Part shown: piece by piece, positions 8,088 through 16,359 of the stretch
How positions within the stretch are numbered: the first letter of the stretch is position 1
Layout: each line of letters starts with the position of its first letter
Assembly: GCA_036275295.1 (NCBI GenBank)
Contig: DASUEB010000137.1
Span: 1-56,206, forward strand
Length of the DNA: 56,206 nt
Direction: 5' to 3'
Source: DASUEB01 sp036275295
GTDB lineage: Bacteria > Bacteroidota > Bacteroidia > Flavobacteriales_D > Luteibaculaceae
Notes under the pieces: model-generated
Told to the model about the DNA's origin: nothing
Seen by the model: the letters and a program-made list of their open reading frames with translations, nothing else
Databases searched by the model: none
Position numbers and translations under genes: made by a program

Positions 8088-9464
8088 ATGTACTATAAAA
8101 TTCTAATTTTATTTTCAACTGTTCTACTTACTAATTCTTCTAAAGGACAAAGTACAGATAGCACCATGGGTATTGCGCACTTTTTTGCCCAAGGTCAATT
8201 CACCGCTCATACGCGCAGTTTTTTGATGGGTACACTCAATACAGGCCCACTCAAAGACGATTACGCTTTGGCGACCGGAGCGGGTATTGGCTATGTTAGT
8301 AAGCCCTTAAGGGGATTTGGTTTTGGTTTAAATGGATTTTTCATTTTTGACGTAAGTTCCAGCGCCTTGGATGAACCTGATCCTGCCACCCGACAAATGA
8401 ATCGCTATGAAATCGGGCTGTACGATGTTACCGATCCGCATAACCGCAAAGACTTAGACCGTTTGGAGGAGGCATATCTGTATTTCAAGCAACATGGGAT
8501 ATCGATCGGTTTGGGAAGAATGGCTATTCAGACCCCATTTATCAACGGTCAAGATGGTCGTATGCGACCCAGCTTGGTGGAGGGAGTATATGCCCACTTT
8601 GAGCCCCATGAGGGTTTATCGCTAGCGGGCGGGTGGTTATGGGCTATGTCCCCGCGATCGACTGTGAAATGGTACCGGGTTGAACAAAGCATCGGCCTCT
8701 ATCCAGTTGGCGTGAACCGCGAAGGCAAACCTTCGGCGTATGCCGGACAGTTGCAGAGCGCCGGGGTTGCTCTGGCAGGTGCAACCTATCGATGGAACAA
8801 ACAATCTATCGACCTTTGGTCAACTGCCATTGAAAACGTATCCCATACCGCCATGCTTCAATACGAGCAACGGCTTTTGAACGGCTTCAAAGTGGGATTT
8901 CAATACATCCGACAAGATCGCATAGGAAATGGCGGAAGCGATGACCCCGAACGGAGGTATGTAACGAGCGCGAACTCGCAAATAGCAGCCATTCGATTGG
9001 AAAAGACATTCCGAATCCACCGTTGGCAGATCAACGCCATGACCATGGGACGCGATGGCCAATTTATATTCCCCCGAGAATGGGGCCGTGAACCCTTCTA
9101 CACCTTTATTCCTCGGGAGCGTACAGAAGGTGTCGCAGGTTCGCGCGCCATTACCGTGCAATGGCAAATCAAAAATCCCAAACAAACTCCATTCACCTTT
9201 GAGCTTCTCGGAGGTTGGGTGAACAATCCGATGCCCACCGAATTCGCCAAAAACAAGTACGGACTAGGGTCCTATTTTCAATGGAATGGTTTGGTTAAGT
9301 ACCAAGGGCGCGGCAAATGGAGTGGTGTGCAAATCACCGCCCTGACCATGGCCAAATTAAATCGGTCTGGCTCACTAGCCGCCAAACACATTTTCAATCG
9401 AATGAACTTACTTCACGGGGAGTTGATTGTCGACTATTTTTTCGGTCCGAAACCGAAACATTGA
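8088..9464 (+). CDS. OprD-like outer-membrane porin
   Basis: 458 residues with a signal peptide (MYYKILILFSTVLL...SKGQ, cleavage near residue 21) and an amphipathic beta-strand-rich body ending in FDYFFG-type aromatic residues. The segment GRMAIQTPFINGQDGRMRPSLVEGV (around 144-168) matches the region of OprD-family porins that precedes the constriction loop. It starts 6 nt after the TsdA-like gene and so is probably the last gene of the operon, where it could admit thiosulfate, tetrathionate or small organic anions. The first ~25 codons are more AT-rich than the flanking genes. Confidence 0.75.
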   Translation: MYYKILILFSTVLLTNSSKGQSTDSTMGIAHFFAQGQFTAHTRSFLMGTLNTGPLKDDYALATGAGIGYVSKPLRGFGFGLNGFFIFDVSSSALDEPDPATRQMNRYEIGLYDVTDPHNRKDLDRLEEAYLYFKQHGISIGLGRMAIQTPFINGQDGRMRPSLVEGVYAHFEPHEGLSLAGGWLWAMSPRSTVKWYRVEQSIGLYPVGVNREGKPSAYAGQLQSAGVALAGATYRWNKQSIDLWSTAIENVSHTAMLQYEQRLLNGFKVGFQYIRQDRIGNGGSDDPERRYVTSANSQIAAIRLEKTFRIHRWQINAMTMGRDGQFIFPREWGREPFYTFIPRERTEGVAGSRAITVQWQIKNPKQTPFTFELLGGWVNNPMPTEFAKNKYGLGSYFQWNGLVKYQGRGKWSGVQITALTMAKLNRSGSLAAKHIFNRMNLLHGELIVDYFFGPKPKH

Positions 9465-9488
9465 CCCACTGGATTTAAGCGGGGCGTT

Positions 9489-9534
9489 GTGTAACGCAGA
9501 TCACCGTTTACGCCCAATGGGCAGCCTAACTTTG
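9489..9534 (+). promoter_or_regulatory. Sulfur-regulon operator 3 and promoter (cstB-like gene)
   Basis: GTGTAACGCAGATCACCGT (9489-9507), with GTAAC-GCAG-ATCAC centred at 9497.5, followed by a perfect -7 element TAACTTTG (9527-9534). The 36.5-nt spacing equals that at 3764-3809 and 4607-4652. The predicted leader to ATG 9554 is ~13 nt. Confidence 0.7.
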
Positions 9535-9553
9535 TTTTCAAATTAAAATCAAT

Positions 9554-10966
9554 ATGAACATAGAACAAATTTATACCGGATGTTTGGCACAGGGTGCTTA
9601 TTACATCACCAGCCAAGGGGAAGCAGCTATTATTGATCCCCTGAGAGAAACTGGGCCCTATATGGAGCGCCTGCAAAAAGATGGAGTTGTATTAAAATAC
9701 ATCTTTGAAACCCACTTTCACGCCGACTTTGTGAGCGGTCACCTCGACCTCAGTCAGAAAACCGGAGCACCCATAGTATATGGACCCGAGGCTTACCCCA
9801 GTTTTACCTTTATTTCAGCTATTGACGGTCAGGAATTTGAGGTTGGAAACGCAAAAATTAAGGTTTTGCATACCCCTGGGCATACCATGGAAAGTACGTG
9901 TTACCTGCTCATCGATGAGCATGGCGTTGAAACAGCCCTATTTAGCGGAGACACCCTGTTTTTGGGTGATGTTGGAAGGCCTGATTTGGCTCAAAAAGCA
10001 GCCCATTTAACGCAAGAGGAGTTAGCGGGCAAACTCTATGACAGCCTTCAGACTAAAATCATGCCGCTGCGAGATGATATCTTAGTTTATCCGGCACATG
10101 GCGCAGGAAGCGCATGCGGAAAAAATATGATGAAGGAAACCGTTGACACCTTGGGCAATCAAAAAAAGGTAAACTACGCATTGAATCAACCCTCAAGAGA
10201 GGCTTTTATTGAGGCCGTAACCGATGGATTGCTCCCACCGCCTTCTTATTTTCCGCTAAACGTAGCCATGAATAAAAAAGGCTACACCAATCTAGAGGAA
10301 GTAATGAAAAATGCACTCCAAGCCTTGAGCCCTGCGGCATTTGAAGAAGCTGCCGAACACACAGGTGCCCTGCTGCTTGATACACGAAACAACCAAGCCT
10401 TTGCTCATCAGTTTGTACCCAAAAGCATCAACATTGGCATACAAGGCGACTTCGCTCCATGGGTGGGTGCCATGATTGGCGATGTAAAACAACCTTTGCT
10501 TTTGATAACAGAGCCCGGTATGGAGGAAGAAACGGTAATTCGTTTGGCTCGAGTGGGTTTTGACCACGTCATTGGGTATTTGGCTGGCGGACTGGAAGCG
10601 TGGGTTCAATCGGGTCGAGAAACCGACCGCGTGGAGCGCATCAGCGCACAGGAACTCGAGAAAAAATATCAACCCGGAGAAACCTTGGTGATAGATGTTC
10701 GCAAGGAATCGGAATATGCGGCTGAGCACATCGAAGAGGCCTACAACAAACCCCTGGCGTATATCAATCAATGGATCGGCTCAATCGACTCAAATAAACC
10801 GTTTGTTCTGCACTGTCAGAGCGGGTATCGAAGCATGATTGCCGCTTCCATTTTACAAGCGCGCGGTTACCGCAACTTTGTGGAAGTTGAAGGCGGTTTC
10901 AAAGCCATTGCCAACTCCTCCCTTCCGAAGAGCGACTTCGTCTGCCAGAGCAAAGTGATGGGTTAA
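9554..10966 (+). CDS. CstB-like persulfide dioxygenase-rhodanese fusion
   Basis: 470 residues in three parts. Residues 1-~245 are an ETHE1-type metallo-beta-lactamase fold with THFHADFVSGH (H54, H56, D58), LHTPGHT and LFSGDTLF, giving the two His and one Asp that bind mononuclear iron. Residues ~270-355 are a rhodanese fold without an active-site cysteine. Residues ~370-460 are a rhodanese with C421 in HCQSGYRS. The same three-part layout occurs in staphylococcal CstB, which oxidises persulfides to sulfite and releases thiosulfate. Thiosulfate would feed the TsdA-like cytochrome, sulfite the TauE exporter. It has its own promoter of the shared operator type. No sulfide:quinone oxidoreductase is seen in the window. 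Confidence 0.92.
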   Translation: MNIEQIYTGCLAQGAYYITSQGEAAIIDPLRETGPYMERLQKDGVVLKYIFETHFHADFVSGHLDLSQKTGAPIVYGPEAYPSFTFISAIDGQEFEVGNAKIKVLHTPGHTMESTCYLLIDEHGVETALFSGDTLFLGDVGRPDLAQKAAHLTQEELAGKLYDSLQTKIMPLRDDILVYPAHGAGSACGKNMMKETVDTLGNQKKVNYALNQPSREAFIEAVTDGLLPPPSYFPLNVAMNKKGYTNLEEVMKNALQALSPAAFEEAAEHTGALLLDTRNNQAFAHQFVPKSINIGIQGDFAPWVGAMIGDVKQPLLLITEPGMEEETVIRLARVGFDHVIGYLAGGLEAWVQSGRETDRVERISAQELEKKYQPGETLVIDVRKESEYAAEHIEEAYNKPLAYINQWIGSIDSNKPFVLHCQSGYRSMIAASILQARGYRNFVEVEGGFKAIANSSLPKSDFVCQSKVMG

Positions 10967-11137
10967 AACCGTCCATTGGAGCCAGAAAATGGGGCTAATG
11001 GGTACCTCAAACCAACATTTCCCATAGAGTTGTCCGAAAACGGAATCGTGATGAGTTTCTCATCCAACAAACCCCAATGGTCCATTCCATTGCGTTGAAA
11101 ATATCTCTAACCAAGCTGCGCGGCAGATAAGGCATAA

Positions 11138-11185
11138 CAAACCCACCCTCCCCTACCCCGAATAGGGCAAGGAGTGGTGGGTTTG
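11138..11185. terminator. Bidirectional terminator between cstB-like and DoxX-like genes
   Basis: Perfect 10-bp outer stem CAAACCCACC (11138-11147) with GGTGGGTTTG (11176-11185), plus inner pairings CTCC/GGAG and CCTA/TAGG around loop CCCGAA. It lies between convergent genes ending at 10966 (+) and 11246 (-). Confidence 0.75.
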
Positions 11186-11245
11186 TCGATTTGCTGTTTA
11201 TCGGAGGCCTCTCGAATTAGGGCACTTCCTTTCTCTTAGGGATTG

Positions 11246-11629
11246 TTACTCGCCTTTGGTGGCGACAAAGCGGTGGTCAACTGCAGCGTAACGAGCATAT
11301 ACCAACAGCGCTCCCATAATCATTGCGTTGCGAAAGATGTTTAGCATATCGTTCTCCGACCCCGCCGCACGAGGCAGATGCACCAAAACAATCATCAGCA
11401 AAACATAAAGAGCCATGAGTAAACTCGCCAATCGGTCTAACTTACCGATAAGGCAGCTTGTGATGTAAGCCGCAATGCACAGGCCTGTGAAATAATTCCA
11501 GAACAGGGGCGCAGGCAACCAACTGGGCACAAAACTGGCACCCACCTGCGGATTGCCGAAATGAAGCCCCACATAGAGCAAAAACGAAAGGGGAAATAAC
11601 CACTTTCCGGTGTTTAAGATGGTTTTCAT
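11246..11629 (-). CDS. DoxX-like four-helix membrane protein
   Basis: 127 residues with four predicted transmembrane helices (about 9-25, 45-62, 68-86, 96-113), the topology of the DoxX/DoxD-like family. Members are associated with redox stress or quinone-linked sulfur metabolism in some organisms, but the motif content here is too slight for a specific role. It follows the YCII-type gene by 8 nt on the minus strand and probably shares its transcript with the Crp/Fnr gene upstream. Confidence 0.65.
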   Translation of the reverse strand: MKTILNTGKWLFPLSFLLYVGLHFGNPQVGASFVPSWLPAPLFWNYFTGLCIAAYITSCLIGKLDRLASLLMALYVLLMIVLVHLPRAAGSENDMLNIFRNAMIMGALLVYARYAAVDHRFVATKGE

Positions 11630-11637
11630 GATCGGCC

Positions 11638-11994
11638 TCAGTTTACCGGAAATGAAACCAGCGGGCGTATTTCAACCGAACTGCTGGGGTATTGCAAAAC
11701 GGGGCATCCCTTGCTCCATTCTTCAATTTCGGCCAAACTTTCGCCTTTGCAAATAAGATAGCCCGATACCAAAACACTGGTGGCGTCTTTTACAGGGTGC
11801 CCTTGGGCGATTCCGTCCTGACTTACCACAGCCGCTTCGTATTGCATGGGGGCTGTACTCACCAATTTACCTTGCTGGGCAATTTGCGCGATCCAATTTT
11901 GCCAACGAGGCATATCGGCAGCCATTTGCTCAGAAGTGGCCAGGTAGCCGTTCGCTGCACTGGCGTTGCGGAAAAGGAGAAGAAACTCTGTCAT
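11638..11994 (-). CDS. YCII-related small protein
   Basis: 118 residues starting MTEFLLLFRN. The pattern (LLLFR..., central QDGIAQGHPVKDATSVLVSGYLICKGESLAEIEEWSKGCPV, C-terminal SSVEIRPLV) matches the YCII/DGPF ferredoxin-like fold family, often found beside ECF sigma or regulatory genes in Bacteroidota. Biochemical function is unknown. ATG 11994 is preferred to the in-frame start at 12060, which adds 22 residues lacking family similarity and lies only 11 nt from the upstream gene. Confidence 0.75.
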   Translation of the reverse strand: MTEFLLLFRNASAANGYLATSEQMAADMPRWQNWIAQIAQQGKLVSTAPMQYEAAVVSQDGIAQGHPVKDATSVLVSGYLICKGESLAEIEEWSKGCPVLQYPSSSVEIRPLVSFPVN

Positions 11995-12071
11995 CGTTTT
12001 AGGTTTTAAGGATTTGTATGTCACAAAGGTGACCATCCCTATCTCAACCGATGATGACAAAAGTCTACATT

Positions 12072-12644
12072 TCAGAGTTGGGCTTTTAATCGACTAAAAA
12101 CATCCTTGTGAATACCCAAATAAGAGGCGAGCAACCTGCTGGAAAGCCTTGTCATCAGCATGGGCCTGTGCTGCATAAGCCATTTCATGCGCTCCAAAGC
12201 CGTCATGGCAACAAAAGTATTCACGCGATAGACCGAATTGGCGTAGGAGGCCTCTAGGATTTGTTTGTAAACTTGATCAAATTCGGGTACCTGCTCCATC
12301 ATTTCCCGAAATCCCATTCGATCTATGGCCAGCAATTCGGTAGGCTCCACGGCCCGGATGTTCTCTTGCGAAACCATGCCGCTTCCAAAACTGATCAGAT
12401 CGCTACACCAATGGTCTTCTAACACAATATCCCGAGTCGTTTCGTTCATATCAGAGTCGTACGCAAAGACCTGCAAACAGCCGCTGGCAATGAAATAGAC
12501 GTATTTGCAAACCTCCCCCTGTTGCAACAACATTTCGTTTCGCCTGAGTTGGATCGACTGGAATTTCGACAGTACCAAATCCAAGTTGTTGGGGGTCTTG
12601 CCCAGTCGGTTGCGAATGTGATTCTCGAGTGCCTGTGTGTTCAT
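12072..12644 (-). CDS. Crp/Fnr-family regulator with short C-terminal helix-turn-helix
   Basis: 190 residues: cyclic-nucleotide-binding-type barrel (~25-115, with ASGCLQVFAYDSDMNETTRD) and a compact C-terminal HTH, RLLASYLGIHKDVFSRLKAQL, typical of the large Bacteroidota subfamily of Crp-like proteins. Ligand unknown. It precedes the YCII and DoxX-like genes on the minus strand and is likely their regulator or operon mate. It differs clearly from the first Crp/Fnr protein at 3826 and lacks that protein's GDSC motif. Confidence 0.85.
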   Translation of the reverse strand: MNTQALENHIRNRLGKTPNNLDLVLSKFQSIQLRRNEMLLQQGEVCKYVYFIASGCLQVFAYDSDMNETTRDIVLEDHWCSDLISFGSGMVSQENIRAVEPTELLAIDRMGFREMMEQVPEFDQVYKQILEASYANSVYRVNTFVAMTALERMKWLMQHRPMLMTRLSSRLLASYLGIHKDVFSRLKAQL

Positions 12645-12683
12645 AGTGCTTTGGCCCAGTCTGGCGAAATTTAGGGGCGGGAT

Positions 12684-12881
12684 TTAATCTTCCAGTTCTT
12701 TGAGAATTTTCTGAACATCGGCCTCTGTGCTGGCCAGTTTTTTCTTGCAAATTTTGATCAGCCATGCCGCGCGCTTCACCTTGGTCGATAGCTCGTCGAG
12801 ATTGATATCCCCGTTTTCTATTTCGCCCACAATGAGTTGCAACTCCTCAAAAGCTTCTGTATACGATAGATTTTCAGTCAT
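12684..12881 (-). CDS. xseB: Exodeoxyribonuclease VII small subunit
   Basis: 65 residues starting MTENLSYTEAFEELQLIVGEIENGDINLDEL, the classical XseB helical hairpin with the SYTEAFEELQxIVxxIE signature. It binds the XseA subunit; the complex degrades single-stranded DNA in both directions. ATG 12881 overlaps the end of xseA by 8 nt, which implies translational coupling and rules out the longer frame from 12932. Confidence 0.93.
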   Translation of the reverse strand: MTENLSYTEAFEELQLIVGEIENGDINLDELSTKVKRAAWLIKICKKKLASTEADVQKILKELED

Positions 12882-14328
12882 TTGTATCTGATTGGGTATG
12901 ATTAATGATGGCTTCGGCGCTGCCATCGGCAAAGCGGATTTGCAAGGACTCCCCTATTACCAGCTGCGACGAACGGGTGAGCACCGCATCGCCGCGGCGG
13001 ATCATGGCAAAACCGCGGCGCATGACATTGATGGGATCTACTAAATGAACACTGCGCTCCAAGGATTCCATTCGCTGATGGGCATTTTTGAGGGCAAACG
13101 GCACCGCTACCGTCAATCGGTGCGCCAAAGCCGATTTTTCGCGATATTGATGATCCAATCTCCAAGCAGCATATCGCCTAACCGAGTGTTGTGATTGATT
13201 CACCCTCCACAGCTCTTGCTGATACCGGCCATTAACTGCCTGAAGTAGGGTGTGTGGCAATTGTCCGATTTGCTGATGGGCTTGTTGAACCCTGAGCACA
13301 CCGGTTTGACAGACACTTTGGGAAAGCAGATTCAAAAAACCTTGTTGTCGGAGCATCTGCGTCTCGCATACCGATCGGAAATATCGCCCCTCTTGAGTTA
13401 ATTGCTGATGAGATTCCGCAAGAACCATGCGAGCGTAAGAACCTATGGCCTCCTGGGCGTGCTCTAGCAGATCATCGACCCTTGTGCACGAGTGGAGTAA
13501 AATTTCGGCCAATTTAGTAGGCGTAATGGCATTGGTGTGGGCCACACGCTCAGCAATGGTCTCATTGGTAGAGTGACCAATACCTGTTAGCACGGGCAAG
13601 GGATATTCGCATATTTCTTGAGCGAGCTTGCGATCGTTGTAACAGGTGAGCCCAACATCGCCCCCGCCACCCCTTACAATGGCCACAGCATCGAAATGGT
13701 GAGCAACCCGCTTGATTCGCTCCAGTTGATGAATCATGCTCTCAGCCGATTGATCGCCCTGTAAAACAGCGGGAAAAAGCAGAATGGTAAAGGGATAACA
13801 CTTTGGATGATCGCTCAAAATGCGCATAAAATCGGCGTAACCCTTGCTGTTTTCGGCAGATATCAGTGCGATGCGCAACGGCAAGAGCGGGAGGTTTAGG
13901 TTTTTATTGCGCAACGCCAAGCCGTTTGCGGTAAGCCATTGCCACGTTTCTTGCTTCTCGCGCTCTAAATCGCCCAGGGTAAAGGCGGGATCGATCTGTA
14001 AAATGCGAAGCGACAAACCGTAGATTGGATCAAAGGTTACCCGCGCCTGAAACAATATTTTAATTCCGTCACCTAACGGCAAACCCAAATGGTGGATAAA
14101 GGTTTGGTTGATTCTCGCAAAATCATCAGCCCACAAATGAGCTCTGACTTGAGCAACCGTTTTGCCGTCTGCTTTCTCTACCAGCTCTGGAAAACAATGT
14201 CCCGATTGAGCGTGGTAGTTCAATTTGTTCATCTCTGCCTTTATCCAATAGGCCGACTGGTACCTGTCGGCCAGCGTTTTTTTAACGCTGTTGAGCACAG
14301 CCCGTAGGGTAAAGGTTTGCGTTTGCAT
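12874..14328 (-). CDS. xseA: Exodeoxyribonuclease VII large subunit
   Basis: 484 residues. N-terminal OB fold (~1-100, with YWIKAEMNKLNYHAQSGHCFPELVEK), the central nuclease domain (~115-300, with AIVRGGGGDVGLTCYNDRKLAQEI and TGIGHSTNETIAERVAH), and a long helical C-terminal arm that binds the small subunit. It processes single-stranded DNA ends during repair. ATG 14328 (MQTQTFTL) fits the family N-terminus; a start at 14343 adds five residues. It is divergent from the photolyase gene. Confidence 0.95.
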   Translation of the reverse strand: MQTQTFTLRAVLNSVKKTLADRYQSAYWIKAEMNKLNYHAQSGHCFPELVEKADGKTVAQVRAHLWADDFARINQTFIHHLGLPLGDGIKILFQARVTFDPIYGLSLRILQIDPAFTLGDLEREKQETWQWLTANGLALRNKNLNLPLLPLRIALISAENSKGYADFMRILSDHPKCYPFTILLFPAVLQGDQSAESMIHQLERIKRVAHHFDAVAIVRGGGGDVGLTCYNDRKLAQEICEYPLPVLTGIGHSTNETIAERVAHTNAITPTKLAEILLHSCTRVDDLLEHAQEAIGSYARMVLAESHQQLTQEGRYFRSVCETQMLRQQGFLNLLSQSVCQTGVLRVQQAHQQIGQLPHTLLQAVNGRYQQELWRVNQSQHSVRRYAAWRLDHQYREKSALAHRLTVAVPFALKNAHQRMESLERSVHLVDPINVMRRGFAMIRRGDAVLTRSSQLVIGESLQIRFADGSAEAIINHTQSDTND

Positions 14329-14429
14329 AACGTGATCAAACAAGCTATAAAATTAAAGCAATTGAACAGACTAGATTCATCACAGGGCAAAATATTACAA
14401 CTTTACCTCATGGCGTTTGTTTTAAGGGC

Positions 14430-15911
14430 ATGTTGGCTCACATCGTCCTCCCGCATCAACTTTTCTGGAATACCGACCACATCAACCCCGATTGTGAGGT
14501 GTATATGGTTGAGGAACATCTATTTTTCAAGGAATTTAACTTCCACAAAATCAAACTGGTCCATCACCGGGCCTCCATGCAATACTACCGCCAATTACTT
14601 GTAGACAGAGGCTTTGTGGTAAACTATATCGATGCCACTGACCATCGAAGCGATATCCGCCGGCTTTTGACGGATATAAAGGCCCGCGGAGCGCAAACAA
14701 TCCGACTGATTGAACCCGATGACGACTGGATGGAGCGAAGGATAAAAAAAACGTGTGCAGCGCTCCATTTGAACCTCCTTTGGCAATCCAGTCCCTTGTT
14801 TGCCACGTCTAGAGAAGCACTCGACACCTACCACCGGCATCGGAAAAGGTATTTTCAAAACGACTTTTACATCTGGCAGCGCAAGCAGCGCAACATTTTG
14901 CTCGAAGGCAACAACCAACCTCGGGGAGGAATGTGGTCTTTCGATGAGGAAAATCGGCAGAAATTTCCCAAGACAGCTCCCGCACCAACCGAGCCCCATA
15001 CAGATGTCAATGCATGGCATCGCGAGGCACAAGATTACGTTGAGCAACAATTCCCCAACAACCCTGGCGATGCCCGAACAATGGCCTATCCAGTTACTCA
15101 CGAATCGGCAATTCACTGGCTACAGCATTTTTTGCAGCATCGACTGGAACATTTCGGCACGTATGAAGACGCAATCACCCCTCGTTCGGAAACCTTGTAC
15201 CACAGTGTCCTGACTCCCATGCTGAATTGCGGGTTGATTACACCCGATCAAATCTTGGAGATGTGGAGCGCTGCGCTGGGAAATAGCCGCATTACACTGA
15301 ACAATCACGAGGGGTTTGTGCGACAGATTATCGGTTGGCGCGAGTATATCCGATACGTGTACCTGTACTCGGGACGTAAACAGCGAACACAAAATTACTT
15401 TGGATTCAAGGAGCCCATACCCGCCGCTTTCTATTCAGGAACCACGGGTATTTTGCCGGTGGATCACGCCATTCAAAAAACCCAAAAAATGGCTTACAAC
15501 CATCATATAGAGAGACTTATGATACTGGGGAATTTCATGCTGCTTTGTGAAATTGATCCCAACGAAGTATATCGATGGTTTATGGAGATGTACATCGATG
15601 CATACGATTGGGTGATGGTTCCCAATGTATATGGGATGAGTCAGTTTGCAGATGGTGGTTTAATGTGCACGAAACCGTATATTAGCTCCAGCAATTACAT
15701 CCTGAAAATGTCGGATTATGCGAAGGGGCCTTGGTGTGAAATTTGGGACGGATTGTATTGGCGGTTTATTGATCGCCATCGACAAACATTTACCCAAAAT
15801 GCGCGAAGTGGTATGATGGTTGTTCTGCTCGACAAAATGCCGGCAGAAAAAAAGGAGAGGCACTTTAACGTTGCAAATCAGTTTTTAGAGCGTCTTTATG
15901 TATCAGTTTAA
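14430..15911 (+). CDS. Cryptochrome/photolyase, FeS-BCP (PhrB) subfamily lacking Fe-S cysteines
   Basis: 493 residues. N-terminal alpha/beta antenna domain beginning AHIVLPHQLF and a C-terminal FAD-binding helical domain with REYIRYVYLYSG, NHHIERLMILGNFMLL and QFADGGLMCTKPYISSSNYILKMSDY. The order matches the prokaryotic (6-4)-photolyase/FeS-BCP group. In PhrB four cysteines bind a 4Fe-4S cluster; by my alignment the corresponding positions here read GILPVDHAI, MSDYAKGP and GPWCEIWDGLYW, so at most one cysteine remains and the insertion between them is shorter. It should use FAD to repair UV photoproducts or sense light. It overlaps the next gene by 14 nt and lies near a B12 photoreceptor gene. 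Confidence 0.88.
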   Translation: MLAHIVLPHQLFWNTDHINPDCEVYMVEEHLFFKEFNFHKIKLVHHRASMQYYRQLLVDRGFVVNYIDATDHRSDIRRLLTDIKARGAQTIRLIEPDDDWMERRIKKTCAALHLNLLWQSSPLFATSREALDTYHRHRKRYFQNDFYIWQRKQRNILLEGNNQPRGGMWSFDEENRQKFPKTAPAPTEPHTDVNAWHREAQDYVEQQFPNNPGDARTMAYPVTHESAIHWLQHFLQHRLEHFGTYEDAITPRSETLYHSVLTPMLNCGLITPDQILEMWSAALGNSRITLNNHEGFVRQIIGWREYIRYVYLYSGRKQRTQNYFGFKEPIPAAFYSGTTGILPVDHAIQKTQKMAYNHHIERLMILGNFMLLCEIDPNEVYRWFMEMYIDAYDWVMVPNVYGMSQFADGGLMCTKPYISSSNYILKMSDYAKGPWCEIWDGLYWRFIDRHRQTFTQNARSGMMVVLLDKMPAEKKERHFNVANQFLERLYVSV

Positions 15912-16359
15912 GAATGAGGTTCGGGTAAGTTGGCCAATCAATGAGGTGTGGACCTTTTTCAGCAATCCCAACAACCTCAGCCTCATCACGCCTGCCAAGA
16001 TGAAACTGCACACCTTTAGCAGTTTGCCCAATGAAGTATACCCCGGTTTAGAGATTCTTCACCGCGTTAGTCCCATTGCAGGTATTCCACTGCTGTGGAA
16101 AACGAGAATTACCGAGGTAAATGCACCTTTCCGATTTGTTGATTTACAGGTTTCGGGTCCCTTCTCGTTTTGGAAACACACCCATCTCTTCGAGGCCCAA
16201 GGCAACGAAACCATCATTACAGATATCATTGATTACCGTCCGCCCTTTGGCATCTTAGGGCGCTTAACGCACAATTGGGTAACCCTACCCATGATGAATA
16301 AGATGTTTCAACACCGAAATCGGGTTATTCACAGCTTGCTGGCCAGCTCTTCTAAATAG
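15898..16359 (+). CDS. SRPBCC-family (START-like) ligand-binding protein
   Basis: 153 residues of SRPBCC/polyketide-cyclase-like fold: N-terminal beta strand YQFKNEVRVSWPINEVWTFF, then NPNNLSLITP and a C-terminal amphipathic helix NKMFQHRNRVIHSLL. Such proteins bind hydrophobic ligands in a deep cavity. It overlaps the photolyase end by 14 nt, so it is co-translated, and it meets the B12 regulator gene tail-to-tail with a 31-bp overlap. The same partner is often seen beside photolyases in Bacteroidota; the ligand is unknown. Confidence 0.8.
   Translation: MYQFKNEVRVSWPINEVWTFFSNPNNLSLITPAKMKLHTFSSLPNEVYPGLEILHRVSPIAGIPLLWKTRITEVNAPFRFVDLQVSGPFSFWKHTHLFEAQGNETIITDIIDYRPPFGILGRLTHNWVTLPMMNKMFQHRNRVIHSLLASSSK

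Noticed and set aside
12020..12033. Inverted repeat GTCAC-AAAG-GTGAC upstream of the YCII gene, resembling the sulfur operator
   Set aside because: The half-sites have the opposite polarity and it overlaps a -7-like CACCTTTG; it does not share the 36.5-nt geometry.
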